From NCBI GenBank assembly GCA_964648295.1, contig CAZYNH010000001.1, forward strand, positions 1 to 64,000: a DNA stretch of 64,000 nucleotides, written 5' to 3'. The stretch comes from UBA4055 sp964648295 (GTDB lineage: Bacteria; UBA4055). Positions within the stretch are counted from its first letter, which is position 1; every line of letters begins with the position of its first letter. The translations under genes and the position numbers were made by a program. The notes under the pieces were generated by a model. It worked only from the letters and a program-made list of their open reading frames with translations. It did not search any database and was not told the DNA's origin. Shown here piece after piece: positions 1-9,092 of the stretch.

Positions 1-53
1 TCAGGCCTTTGAAAATCTAAGCCGGGTTCTGATGGGCTGCCACGAGGCTCAGG

Positions 54-78
54 AAGGGGCTGAAAAAGCCCCTTTTTT
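54..78 (+). terminator. Rho-independent terminator for a gene left of the window
   Basis: A perfect 7-bp stem (AAGGGGC at 54-60, GCCCCTT at 68-74) with a 7-nt loop runs into T73-T78 on the plus strand. The U-tract is only on the plus strand, so it serves a rightward transcript entering from outside the window and facing the minus-strand gene that ends at 96. What that transcript encodes cannot be seen here. Confidence 0.7.
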
Positions 79-95
79 GATGCTATATCTTCGTT

Positions 96-3000
96 TTAAA
101 TTTTCAGCTTCTCTTCGAATTCGTCATCGGCCATTTTGACGATTATATCGCAGCCGTGCGCATAAGCCGCGCATACGCAGGAACCGTCGTCCGCCGATTC
201 AAAAGCGAACTTCGCTTCCTCTGCGTCTGCCGGAGCCGGGTTCTTCGACACTGCTTCTTTCAATATATCCTCGTTCGAATCGTATTCAGCCTTCACACCG
301 AGTTTTTCCATTAAGCGGGTCAGCTGGTCTTTGAAAAGAACGGTTTTTGGCTCGGTGACGGCATCAAAAGTGACCAGACGCTTCTGAGCGTTGGAGAACG
401 AGCCGCCTGTTTCAATAGGGAACGAAGCGGGGAGTATCAGGTCGGCGTGCTTTGCCGTCTCTGTCATAAAATAATCGGAAACCACCCTGAATTCCGCTCC
501 GTCTAGCATCCGGGCTGCTTTTTTATCTTTGGAACACCCGACAGGATCTTCTCCGAAGATGAATATGTTCTTTATCTTCGAATGGTCGCAGGAGCATTCT
601 TCACAGTCACGGTAAATTCCCATGTCAAAGAGCCCCTGCGCGTTATTTTTTTCTTTCAGGGCTATCACTCCGCTCGCGGTCTTTCCGAGCTTTCCCGTAA
701 GAAGCGCGAGATTAAATATCTCTTTTACGGAAAGGGTTCCCACATTCTTATCGTTGAAGATGATGATCGCGTTCTGCTCCTCGTTATAGTGTTTTACGAC
801 TTTTCTGACCTTTTCTTCCGTCACTCCGGCTTTCGCGCACAGATCCGCGAGGTCGTTCTTCATAAGTCCGGCTTTATATTCCGTAAAACCTTCGGTCCTG
901 CCGTCAATGAACATGCTGTTGACCAGATTATCCTTTATGACCACATAGTTCATGGCTTTTACGAAATTGGAATATGAGCTGACTTTGGCCGTACACTCGC
1001 ATTTTTTGTTCAGCGTCGGGTCGTCAGTTTTATGGATATTCACCATTTTCAGAACTTTATTCTGCCTGATCGAGTTCAGTCTGAAACCCAGCACGGCGTT
1101 CTCTTTATCTATCTCCGAGCCTATAAAATATATGGCGCCGGCTTTGTCAAGATCATCGAAAGAGGCGTTCGCGAACCATGTGTCCTTCAGCTCCTTCTCC
1201 CGTCCGTGATAGAGAAATGACGAGACATTGCAGGTCTTTACGGTTTCTTTAGCCAATTTTGATGTAAGATAAAGCTCTTCGTTGGTCAGCCTTCCTCCGG
1301 CCATGAACGAGTTCTCTTCCGGTTTTACGGCTTTGATCTTATCCGTTATGATACTGTAAGCCTGTTCATAGCTGATTTCCTTCCATTTGCCGCCCTCTTT
1401 GACCATCGGTTTTATTATCCTGCTGTTGTCGTTAAGATATTTATAACCGAATTTTGCGTACCTGCATATGTTTCCGTCAGGATTAGCCGGCGTTTTTCTT
1501 CCGTTCACGCTGATAATGAAACCGCCCTTATGATGGATCTCAATTCCGCAGCCTAGCGAGCAGAAATTACAAACTGACTCGTATACCGAGGTTTTATACG
1601 GTCCGGGTTTGAAATGCTTGTTTTCGGAGATCGCGCCTGTGGGACATGTATCTATACACATACCGCAGGATTCGCACGGGGTATCCAGCAGGGAAGCTCC
1701 GAGAGCAGGAGCGACATAAGTGTCAAAACCCCTGTTGATAAGGCCCAGAGCATTCGCGCCTACAATGTTTTTGCACACCCTGACGCACCTTGAGCAGAGT
1801 ATACATTTGTTGTTGTCTATCTCAACGTATGGATGCGAATAATCCGTCTTATATTTCTGGAACGATCCGCCGTATCTCTTCTGGTCAATTCCGTATTCGG
1901 TGGAATACTTTTTAAGGTCGCATGTAAAATAGGAATCGCAGCCGCATTCAAGGCATCTGCTGACCTCGTTTTTTGCCTGATCGCACGAATAGCCGAGTTC
2001 GACCTCGTTAAAATTATTCCTCATGTTCGGCGGAAGAACCGGCATCTCCTCTCTTAGCTGAGGCTCGAATTCCGGTTTGTAGTCAGAGGGATCCTGCTCG
2101 ATAAAATTATCGCGTTTACTCACGAATTCGGCCCGTTCTCCGACAACAGCCTGACCCGTCAGGAACTGGTGGCAGCTCGCTGCCGCTCTCCTGCCCTGCG
2201 CGATCGCCTCGATAAGTGTCGCGGCTCCCGTGACCGCGTCACCCGCCGCGAAGATGCTCTTTACACCGGTCTGGAGCGTTCTTTCATCCGCATCGATGTT
2301 GCCCCACCTGTTGAGTTTGAATTCACCTTCGGCAAGCGGGTTGATGTTATCCGCAAAATCCACATCCGTCTTCTGTCCGATCGCGCCGAGTATGCAGTCG
2401 AGCTCTATGTTGAATTCCGATCCCTCTACGGGGACGGGGCTTCTTCTTCCGCTCGCGTCAGGCGCTCCGAGCTCCATTTTTATGCACCGGAGCGACTTCA
2501 GCTTTCCGGATTCGTCCTTGTTGACCTTGAGCGGAGCCGTCAGGAACATGTACTCAACACCCTCAAGCTTCGATTCGTGTATCTCTATCGGGTTCGCCGG
2601 CATTTCCTTCTCGGTACGCCTGTAAATAATATACGACTTCTCGGCTCCGCACCTGAGCGCGCTCCTGCAGCAGTCCATCGCCGTGTTGCCGCCGCCTATT
2701 GTGGCAACTTTTTTCCCTTTGAAGTCGAATTTCTTTCCGGTCAGCTCCATGGTTCTCAGATAATCTATTCCGGAAAGCACTCCCTCGGCTTCCTCGTTCT
2801 CGACTCTCATAGCTGAGCCTTTCTGGCATCCCACTGTCGTTATCATCGCGTCGTAGTTCGCTTTGACATGATCGTAATTTACATCTTTGCCGAATTTTTT
2901 ATTGTATGTTATCTTCACGCCGAGTTCGGCTATCGAGTCGATCTCTTTCTGCAGAAGATCGTTGGGGAGCCTGTATTCGGGGATCCCGTAGCGGAGCATA

Positions 3001-3689
3001 CCTCCGCCGTGCGGGCTTGCCTCAAATATATCAACCTTATGTCCCTCCAGCGACAGGTAGTAAGCCGAAGTAAGCCCCGCCGGTCCCGCGCCTATAACGC
3101 AGATATTTTTCCCTGTCGCGGGTTTCTTTACAGGCATATACTTATTGCCTTCGAAGTCTTTATCTGCAGCGTACCTTTTCAGGTAATCTATTCCTACGCC
3201 GACACCGTCTATCAGGTTCCTTCTGCATGCGACCTCGCACGGCCTCACGCACACCCTTCCGCAGATGGCCGGCAGGGGATTTTTTTCCTTTATCAGCCCG
3301 ACAGCCTCAGAATAAAGCCCTTTTTCAATAAGCGCGATATATCCCTGAACATCCACCCCCGCCGGGCATGTCAGCTTGCACGGACCAAGGCAGTCGGCGT
3401 AATGGTTGCCCAGAAGAAGCTCGAGCGCCGTCTTTCTGGATCTTTTTATCCTTTCGCTTTCAGTTGTTACCTTCATGTCTTTCGCGGCTTTAGTCGAACA
3501 TGAAGGCTGAAGGGTTCTCATTCCCTCGATCTCGACAACACAGAGAAAGCAGGAAGAATAAGGCTTAAGCCTGTCGTCATGGCAGAGAGTGGGTATTTCA
3601 ATACTGTTCTCCCTGCATACATCAAGAACAGTCTGTCCATGGCGGGCGGGAAACTCTTTTCCGTTTATAAATACATTGAATTTATCCAT
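96..3689 (-). CDS. NuoG/FdhA-like iron-sulfur protein fused to a GltD-type flavoprotein
   Basis: This 1197-aa fusion protein is probably the large subunit of a soluble NAD(P)H/ferredoxin oxidoreductase. Domains in order: a [2Fe-2S] plant-type ferredoxin (residues 1-80, SSCFLCVVE), the GltD-type [4Fe-4S] region (about 95-190, CLGPCKLTCPAG and CGRVCVRPCEVAC), the GltD FAD/NADPH flavoprotein (about 195-530, GAGPAGL and GGGNTAMDC), a 2[4Fe-4S] ferredoxin (about 620-700, CILCSRCVRVC and CESCGMCIDTC), and a molybdopterin-oxidoreductase domain beginning with CNFCSLGCG. Where formate dehydrogenases carry catalytic Cys/Sec (after TNEE, near residue 826) the sequence is VSSFLYHG, with neither, so formate oxidation is unlikely and the domain resembles NuoG. 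It is the last gene of the NuoE-NuoF-NuoG set, 21 nt after NuoF. The FAD domain suggests NADPH as a second nucleotide partner (inference). No H-cluster subunit or glutamate synthase large subunit is present. Confidence 0.85.
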   Translation of the reverse strand: MDKFNVFINGKEFPARHGQTVLDVCRENSIEIPTLCHDDRLKPYSSCFLCVVEIEGMRTLQPSCSTKAAKDMKVTTESERIKRSRKTALELLLGNHYADCLGPCKLTCPAGVDVQGYIALIEKGLYSEAVGLIKEKNPLPAICGRVCVRPCEVACRRNLIDGVGVGIDYLKRYAADKDFEGNKYMPVKKPATGKNICVIGAGPAGLTSAYYLSLEGHKVDIFEASPHGGGMLRYGIPEYRLPNDLLQKEIDSIAELGVKITYNKKFGKDVNYDHVKANYDAMITTVGCQKGSAMRVENEEAEGVLSGIDYLRTMELTGKKFDFKGKKVATIGGGNTAMDCCRSALRCGAEKSYIIYRRTEKEMPANPIEIHESKLEGVEYMFLTAPLKVNKDESGKLKSLRCIKMELGAPDASGRRSPVPVEGSEFNIELDCILGAIGQKTDVDFADNINPLAEGEFKLNRWGNIDADERTLQTGVKSIFAAGDAVTGAATLIEAIAQGRRAAASCHQFLTGQAVVGERAEFVSKRDNFIEQDPSDYKPEFEPQLREEMPVLPPNMRNNFNEVELGYSCDQAKNEVSRCLECGCDSYFTCDLKKYSTEYGIDQKRYGGSFQKYKTDYSHPYVEIDNNKCILCSRCVRVCKNIVGANALGLINRGFDTYVAPALGASLLDTPCESCGMCIDTCPTGAISENKHFKPGPYKTSVYESVCNFCSLGCGIEIHHKGGFIISVNGRKTPANPDGNICRYAKFGYKYLNDNSRIIKPMVKEGGKWKEISYEQAYSIITDKIKAVKPEENSFMAGGRLTNEELYLTSKLAKETVKTCNVSSFLYHGREKELKDTWFANASFDDLDKAGAIYFIGSEIDKENAVLGFRLNSIRQNKVLKMVNIHKTDDPTLNKKCECTAKVSSYSNFVKAMNYVVIKDNLVNSMFIDGRTEGFTEYKAGLMKNDLADLCAKAGVTEEKVRKVVKHYNEEQNAIIIFNDKNVGTLSVKEIFNLALLTGKLGKTASGVIALKEKNNAQGLFDMGIYRDCEECSCDHSKIKNIFIFGEDPVGCSKDKKAARMLDGAEFRVVSDYFMTETAKHADLILPASFPIETGGSFSNAQKRLVTFDAVTEPKTVLFKDQLTRLMEKLGVKAEYDSNEDILKEAVSKNPAPADAEEAKFAFESADDGSCVCAAYAHGCDIIVKMADDEFEEKLKI

Positions 3690-3710
3690 ATACTTTTTCT
3701 CCTACCGCGA

Positions 3711-5486
3711 TTAAAGTTTATCTATTGAACTAAATTTACATGTGTCGTAGCATGCTCCGCATTTGATGCACTTGTCCTGATCGATCAGATGAGGCTGTTT
3801 CCTCTCTCCGGTGATTGCTTTTGTCGGGCAGACCCTTGCGCACGCTGTACAGCCGATACACTTTTCGTTGATCATGTATGTTATCAGCTCCTTGCATGAT
3901 CTCGCAGGGCATTTTCTGTCTTTTATATGCGCTTCGTATTCGCTCCTGAAATATTTTATGGTCGTGAGTACCGGATTCGGTGCTGTCTGTCCCAGTCCGC
4001 AGAGAGAAGAGTCTTTTATCTGCGCCGCCAGTTCCTGAAGTTTTTCAATATCCTCTTCCTCGCCTCTCCCATCTGTAATCCTCTGAAGTATCTCGAGCAT
4101 TCTTTTTGTGCCAATTCTGCAGAAAGTACATTTCCCGCAGCTTTCTTTCTGAGTGAAATTGAGGAAAAATTTAGCGACATCCACCATACATGTAGTCTCG
4201 TCCATTACTACCATTCCGCCCGATCCCATTATAGCTCCTGTAGCGTTAACGGAATCGTAATCGACGATCGTGCCACCGAGCTCTGCCGGGATGCATCCGC
4301 CGGACGGACCGCCCATCTGAACGGCCTTGAATTTCTTTCCGTCCTTTATTCCTCCGCCGAGTTTGAAGATCACATCATTTATCGTGATCCCCATAGGCAC
4401 CTCGACAAGCCCGGAATTCCTTATCTTGCCCGCAAGCGCGAACACTTTAGTGCCCTTGGACTTCTCGGTTCCGTATTTCGCGTATTCGGAAGCGCCGTGC
4501 AGGATTATCCAGGGTATGTTCGCGTATGTTTCGACATTGTTTATGTTTGTCGGCTTGCCCCACAATCCCGCTTCCGCCGGGAACGGCGGTCTCTTGTTCG
4601 GCATGCCCCTCTTTCCCTCGACCGAGGCTATAAGAGCTGTCTCCTCTCCGCACACGAACGCTCCCGCGCCCTCTTTTACATAAAGGTCGAAATTAAATCC
4701 CTCTTTTCCCAGAATATTCCTGCCGAGATAATTTCTTTGCCTTGCCTGTTCAAGCGCGAGATTCAGTCTCTTTACGGCAAGAGGATATTCAGCGCGGCAG
4801 TATATCACTCCCCCGGTCGCGTTGATCGCATACGCGGCTATTATCATTCCTTCTATTACGGAGTGAGGGTCTCCTTCGAGCACCGACCTGTCCATGAACG
4901 CGCCCGGGTCGCCCTCGTCCGCGTTGCAGATCACATATTTTTCGTCACTCTTATATCCTCTGGCGAATTTCCATTTCATTCCTGTAGGGAATCCACCGCC
5001 GCCTCTTCCCCTGATCCCGGAATCGAGAACGGTTTTTATTACATCTTCTTCGGGAATACTGTTCTCGAGTATCTTTTTTATACTCTTGTACCCGTCCCTT
5101 TTTTCATACTCGTCTATTGATTCGGGATCCATCATACCGCAGTTGCGCAGAACTATCTTTATCTGATTTTCCACAAAATCCTGCTCTTTACCCCTGGTTG
5201 TGTCTGAATACTCGATATATTCGTTTATTACAGCATTGTCTTTCACATGTTTTTCGACTATCTCGGCAGCTTTATCAGCGTCAATTTCGCCGTAAAGATA
5301 TGTCCCGGCACCGTCTGTGACCTCGACCAACGGTTCTTTGTAACACATTCCGATACAGCTTGTTTTGCCGAGTTCAAAAAGACCTCCTTCAGCTTCGTTA
5401 ATCTCAAGAAGTCTCTGATATACTTTGCCCGCCCCGGCCGCTATTCCGCAGCTTCCCAGGCCGACAACAATCTTAACTTTAGCCAT
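3711..5486 (-). CDS. NuoF/HndC-like NADH-binding flavoprotein subunit
   Basis: This 591-aa protein is the FMN/NADH-binding subunit of a soluble NuoEFG-type module, which in this family passes electrons between NAD(H) and iron-sulfur partners. An N-terminal thioredoxin-like [2Fe-2S] domain (GSCGIAAGA, CIGMCYKEP) precedes the NuoF core with the FMN/NADH loops (GRGGGGFPTGMKW, CNADEGDPGAFMDR) and the [4Fe-4S] site (ESCGKCTFC ... CGLGQ). A C-terminal 2[4Fe-4S] ferredoxin follows (CIGCTACARVCP, CIKCGACYDTC). That architecture is the one seen in bifurcating hydrogenase subunits HydB/HndC rather than in complex I NuoF. It lies between the NuoE-like gene (19 nt upstream) and the NuoG-GltD fusion. Without a hydrogenase catalytic subunit nearby I do not call it a hydrogenase. 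Confidence 0.92.
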   Translation of the reverse strand: MAKVKIVVGLGSCGIAAGAGKVYQRLLEINEAEGGLFELGKTSCIGMCYKEPLVEVTDGAGTYLYGEIDADKAAEIVEKHVKDNAVINEYIEYSDTTRGKEQDFVENQIKIVLRNCGMMDPESIDEYEKRDGYKSIKKILENSIPEEDVIKTVLDSGIRGRGGGGFPTGMKWKFARGYKSDEKYVICNADEGDPGAFMDRSVLEGDPHSVIEGMIIAAYAINATGGVIYCRAEYPLAVKRLNLALEQARQRNYLGRNILGKEGFNFDLYVKEGAGAFVCGEETALIASVEGKRGMPNKRPPFPAEAGLWGKPTNINNVETYANIPWIILHGASEYAKYGTEKSKGTKVFALAGKIRNSGLVEVPMGITINDVIFKLGGGIKDGKKFKAVQMGGPSGGCIPAELGGTIVDYDSVNATGAIMGSGGMVVMDETTCMVDVAKFFLNFTQKESCGKCTFCRIGTKRMLEILQRITDGRGEEEDIEKLQELAAQIKDSSLCGLGQTAPNPVLTTIKYFRSEYEAHIKDRKCPARSCKELITYMINEKCIGCTACARVCPTKAITGERKQPHLIDQDKCIKCGACYDTCKFSSIDKL

Positions 5487-5505
5487 TATTCATACCTTCT
5501 TTTGA

Positions 5506-6027
5506 TTAAATATTATCATTCTTTCTGATCTCTCTTATGATCCTGACCGCTTTCTCACCTGTAAGTTTTCCGTATGTCTCACCGTCTATCATCATTACCG
5601 GAGCAAGCGAACAGCATCCCAGACAGGCAACAGACTCAAGCGTGAAAAGCCTGTCTTCCGTGGTCTTTCCGTCTTCTACGCCCAGCTCATTCATCAGAGC
5701 AGTGGTGATCCCGTCAGCGTTCTGAACATGGCAGGCTGTTCCGTGACAGACCCTGATAATGTGCCTGCCCACAGGATACAGCCTGAACTGCGAATAGAAA
5801 GTTATTACCCCGAATATGTCGCTTTCCCCCATTCCCGTCTCAGCTGATATTTTCTTTATAGCCGATTTCGGTATGTAACCGAATGCCTCCTGTACTCCCT
5901 GAAGTATCGGTATCATACTGCCTTTTTTTGAAGCGTACTTCTTTATCAGCCCTTCAATTGAGGTCAGGTCTACCTTTTCATCGGGAAGAAAACTTTTCCT
6001 TTCAGGGTTTTTCCTTATAATTCTCAT
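5506..6027 (-). CDS. NuoE/HndA-like [2Fe-2S] subunit
   Basis: This 173-aa thioredoxin-like [2Fe-2S] protein is the smallest subunit of the NuoEFG-type module. The N-terminal helical part is followed by the four-cysteine signature: CHGTACHV (two cysteines five apart) and, about 40 residues later, CLGCCSLAP. It starts only 33 nt after the stop of the receiver/PPDK_N protein at 6061-9042 and precedes the NuoF-like gene by 19 nt, so all four are likely one transcript. Length and cysteine spacing are normal for the family. Confidence 0.92.
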   Translation of the reverse strand: MRIIRKNPERKSFLPDEKVDLTSIEGLIKKYASKKGSMIPILQGVQEAFGYIPKSAIKKISAETGMGESDIFGVITFYSQFRLYPVGRHIIRVCHGTACHVQNADGITTALMNELGVEDGKTTEDRLFTLESVACLGCCSLAPVMMIDGETYGKLTGEKAVRIIREIRKNDNI

Positions 6028-6060
6028 ACTGCCTTCCTATTTTAAATTCAACAATTTTCA

Positions 6061-9042
6061 TCATATCGTTACGACACCCTCCCCTGTCATGCCGTTAACT
6101 TTGACCTTAAGATTTTTTTCAATTTTTACATGCCTTATAAGCTCATTTTCGAACACTGCCGGCAGAGAATTGAGATATTTTATGTTTATGCTGCCTTCTT
6201 TGAGGTAGGGATTTACTGTAAAATATATCACTTTCAGAAGAGTAATATTCTGGAAAAAATGAGATCCCTGGCTCGGGTCGATATGAAAATCCTTCAGCCC
6301 GTGCTCGACAATAACTTTCGCCTGAGATATCTGCGACCATTTTACGGGTATTCCCAGCCACGGATCTGAACTGCCCCACCTTCCGGGTCCGATCAGAATA
6401 TAACCTCTGTCTTTCTTTAAAAATTCATTATTAATGTTTTCCAGAATGTTAGCTATTTTCTCTGTATTTGCCGGATCGAAATCTTCAGGCCTTACATATA
6501 TTATATCAGAAATATTATCAGCGATACCGTTACCAAGACTCTTAATTGAACTGATTATTGAATTTTTCTTCTCTTCCCTGGTGATCGACACATCGCTGTA
6601 TTCTAGTCCGTGAACGATCGGCCTTATCTGAAGGAACCTGAATATTTTCGGTCTGTCAGAAGGTTTGTCAAGCTCTATAGCGAACTCGATCTCCACCGGG
6701 GAGTTCATCTCTTTGGAACCATATTCAAGCAGAGACATAACGATCTCGGGAAGCGGAAACATATCGTACTTCATTATTGGAGCAAACGTCAGAAGTTTCT
6801 TTCCTGCTTCCATATATCCGTCAATGAGCATATCATTCTGATAATCATATGTCGATACAAGAAGCTCAACAGCCCCGTCTTCCACAGCCTTTTCTACTCC
6901 AAGTTTAATCAGGCTGTCCTTCTCGTCTGTAGTAGCTTTAAATTCCTTCTCCATGTCCAGCGCATAAAAATATCTCTGTGTGTTCTTCATGGCCATTTCC
7001 GCAGACGACACCTGAAGTATCTTTTTTGGGAATTTTGGTGAAAACCTCAGGGAAATTTCTCCGTCAACTATCGTTTTTCCCAGTCCGAGCGCGATATTCG
7101 CCACTCCCTCTTCAGTTTTTTCTTCCCCTATAGGATAGAAATTTAAAGACCTCGCCACTCCCGAAACTGAAGGATAGAATCTGGATCCATGTTTCTCGTC
7201 ATTATAAAGTGTTCCTGTAACCTCCTGTATAACCACGGCCATCTTTTCCTCGTCGATCACGTTATGCGTAGCTTTCATGTAATCCTTGCTGAATTTAAAG
7301 AAGGTCGAAGCGTAAACTCCTTTGATCGCGGAAGCGAGCTCCTTTATTCTCACATTGATATTCGAATTATTGTTCGGGATCATGTATGTTGTATAAACAC
7401 CGGCGAAAGGCTGAAAGTACGAATCTTCCAGAAGACTTGAAGACCTTACCGCGATCGGGGTCCTTATATACGTCAGTATACAGTACATGTCTTCCTTTAA
7501 TGACGGCGGAAGGTCAGCTTTCAGGAAGTACTCGAGTATTTTCTCGTCAGGAATATCCGACAGTGCGAAATCATACAGATTGTTCATCTGCATGAACTCC
7601 TCGAATATTTCCGTCGAAATAACAATCGTTTTCGGGATATTAATAATCACATCGTCATATTTGTAATTCAGCCTTCGGGATTTTAAGAAAGAGTCTATAA
7701 ATGCCAAACCTCTGCCCTTACCGCCCAGCGAACCTCTTCCTATCCGGCTGAAACCGGTAAAATCGTCAAAAAAATCCTTATCGAATGTCGCTATCGTTCC
7801 TTTTGAAGAGTGGATCCTGTAGTTCCTTATGGTTTTATACACATACTCTCTTACGGCTTCTATATTCTCAAAATCGGATTTTGTCTTGTTTTTTATGAGA
7901 TCTGCAAGAGTAAAAAGAGCTCTGGCCTTGAACCATTTGGAGAAATGATTGTTCGAAGCGTGATAATCGAACGAATTTATAGGGATCGTTTCGATCTTGT
8001 ATTGAAAATCTCTCAGATCAGTAGCCCTGTCGATCTCATTTCCGGTATCGGGATCAATAAAAATAAAATCTCCGAACCCGAAATTCAAGCTTATGTAATC
8101 CCTCAGTTCATTAAGCAGTGTTTTTGAATGTTTATATAAAAAAGTGGCGTCAAGCTTATTTACTTCCTTTTCGTATTCAAGCTGCGATGACTGCAGCAAT
8201 ATTGGAAGGTGCGGATTATCTTTCCTTATTCTGCGGCAAAGCTTGATACCCGCTTTGTTGTCGTCTTTACCTTTCACTTTATAAGTTATGTCGGATATTA
8301 TTCCCAGAAGATTATCTCTGTACTTTGAGTACAAATCTATCGCCTGCTCGTAATTGTTCGCAAGCAGTATCTTTGCCCTCGCCCTCATTCTCATAGTCTT
8401 CTGATGTTCGTTAAGACCTTCGGTCATCAGATCCCTGGTCTGATGAAAAAGTATTTTGTAAATATTCGGGAGATAGCTTGAATAATACCTGATCGAATCC
8501 TCGACAAGAATAATGCAGTAAGCACCCACTTCGTTCACATCGTGGTCAACATTCATTTTATCTTCGATCAGTTTTATAATTGCGAGCAGGATCCCGGCAT
8601 CCCCCAGCCAGGAGAAAACATAATCAATATATTTAAGGTTTTTATTTGCAAGAAAGGATGATACTTCTCTTGAAAAATGAGTGAGAACGACTATAGGTAT
8701 GTCGGGATGCTCTTTCTTAATTTTCTCTGCAAGTTCGAACGGCATTATGTCGCCGAGGTTGACCATAGAGATGATCAGATCGAAGGGTTTCTTTTTCAGC
8801 ATCGAAAAAGCCTCGGTCTGAGTTGATACCTGTGTGAACTGGGGAGGATACCTTATGCTCAATGACACATACTCCTGAAATATCTGCTCGTCTATCCTGC
8901 CGTCAACCTCGAGAAGAAATTCATCGTATTTACTGCAAATAAGTAGAACATCCTTGATCCTTTTCTGCATCAGGTCACCGAAAGGCTCTTCCTTAAAATA
9001 ATATTTTTCCTCAGTGAATTTCTTTATGTCGTAGAGTTCCAT
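6061..9042 (-). CDS. Receiver-like plus PPDK_N (PEP-synthase ATP-binding) protein, paralogue A
   Basis: This 993-aa protein has no known function. Residues about 28-165 form a receiver-like domain without the phosphoacceptor Asp (DLIISMVNL). Residues about 173-330 form a second receiver with acidic pocket LVEDS and candidate acceptor Asp in GIISDITY. Residues about 430-810 match the ATP-binding domain of PEP synthase/PPDK and keep the nucleotide-site landmarks: GGKGRGLAF (Lys), AVRSSSLLED (Arg) and the Glu/Gln pair (EIEFAIE, FLQIRP). The usual phosphohistidine and TIM-barrel domains are absent; instead a roughly 180-residue C-terminus carries GPGRWGSSDPWLGIPV and SQGSHFFQN. ATG start with GAGAGGATAT as ribosome site. 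It probably has its own promoter (9064-9092) and leads into nuoE. About the same length and layout as 10729-13710. A kinase or ATP-sensor role is inference. Confidence 0.85.
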   Translation of the reverse strand: MELYDIKKFTEEKYYFKEEPFGDLMQKRIKDVLLICSKYDEFLLEVDGRIDEQIFQEYVSLSIRYPPQFTQVSTQTEAFSMLKKKPFDLIISMVNLGDIMPFELAEKIKKEHPDIPIVVLTHFSREVSSFLANKNLKYIDYVFSWLGDAGILLAIIKLIEDKMNVDHDVNEVGAYCIILVEDSIRYYSSYLPNIYKILFHQTRDLMTEGLNEHQKTMRMRARAKILLANNYEQAIDLYSKYRDNLLGIISDITYKVKGKDDNKAGIKLCRRIRKDNPHLPILLQSSQLEYEKEVNKLDATFLYKHSKTLLNELRDYISLNFGFGDFIFIDPDTGNEIDRATDLRDFQYKIETIPINSFDYHASNNHFSKWFKARALFTLADLIKNKTKSDFENIEAVREYVYKTIRNYRIHSSKGTIATFDKDFFDDFTGFSRIGRGSLGGKGRGLAFIDSFLKSRRLNYKYDDVIINIPKTIVISTEIFEEFMQMNNLYDFALSDIPDEKILEYFLKADLPPSLKEDMYCILTYIRTPIAVRSSSLLEDSYFQPFAGVYTTYMIPNNNSNINVRIKELASAIKGVYASTFFKFSKDYMKATHNVIDEEKMAVVIQEVTGTLYNDEKHGSRFYPSVSGVARSLNFYPIGEEKTEEGVANIALGLGKTIVDGEISLRFSPKFPKKILQVSSAEMAMKNTQRYFYALDMEKEFKATTDEKDSLIKLGVEKAVEDGAVELLVSTYDYQNDMLIDGYMEAGKKLLTFAPIMKYDMFPLPEIVMSLLEYGSKEMNSPVEIEFAIELDKPSDRPKIFRFLQIRPIVHGLEYSDVSITREEKKNSIISSIKSLGNGIADNISDIIYVRPEDFDPANTEKIANILENINNEFLKKDRGYILIGPGRWGSSDPWLGIPVKWSQISQAKVIVEHGLKDFHIDPSQGSHFFQNITLLKVIYFTVNPYLKEGSINIKYLNSLPAVFENELIRHVKIEKNLKVKVNGMTGEGVVTI

Positions 9043-9063
9043 ATATCCTCTCCGGTTTTCAGG

Positions 9064-9092
9064 TATTTAAAGTATCGGCTGACTTAAATCAA
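9064..9092 (-). promoter_or_regulatory. Candidate promoter of PPDK_N paralogue A
   Basis: On the minus strand TTGATT (9087-9092), a 17-bp spacer and TAAATA (9064-9069) precede the ATG at 9042. The elements lie inside a larger block, ACTTGATTTA, 14 nt, TTAAATAC (9063-9094), repeated with identical spacing before paralogue B. A 7-bp inverted repeat (GTGTTTT 9093-9099, AAAACAC 9107-9113) lies immediately upstream. Confidence 0.45.

Noticed and set aside
18..40. A 13-nt match (AAGCCGGGTTCTG) to the reverse complement of the conserved 3' part of RNase P RNA.
   Set aside because: On the strand required, the RNA body would have to lie inside the iron-sulfur flavoprotein gene at 96-3689, which is clearly coding; no other RNase P landmarks are seen. 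It may be chance or part of something outside the window.
2169..2816. Long plus-strand frame opposite the flavoprotein gene.
   Set aside because: It is the antisense shadow of a well-conserved coding region, with no ribosome site or family motifs.
96..3689. Annotation as formate dehydrogenase alpha subunit or as glutamate synthase small subunit.
   Set aside because: The catalytic Cys/Sec is absent and no glutamate synthase large subunit is adjacent; the NuoE and NuoF neighbours favour a NADH/NADPH oxidoreductase.
6061..9042. Annotation as PEP synthase or pyruvate phosphate dikinase.
   Set aside because: Only the ATP-binding domain is present; there is no phosphohistidine motif or PEP/pyruvate barrel, and other domains take their place.
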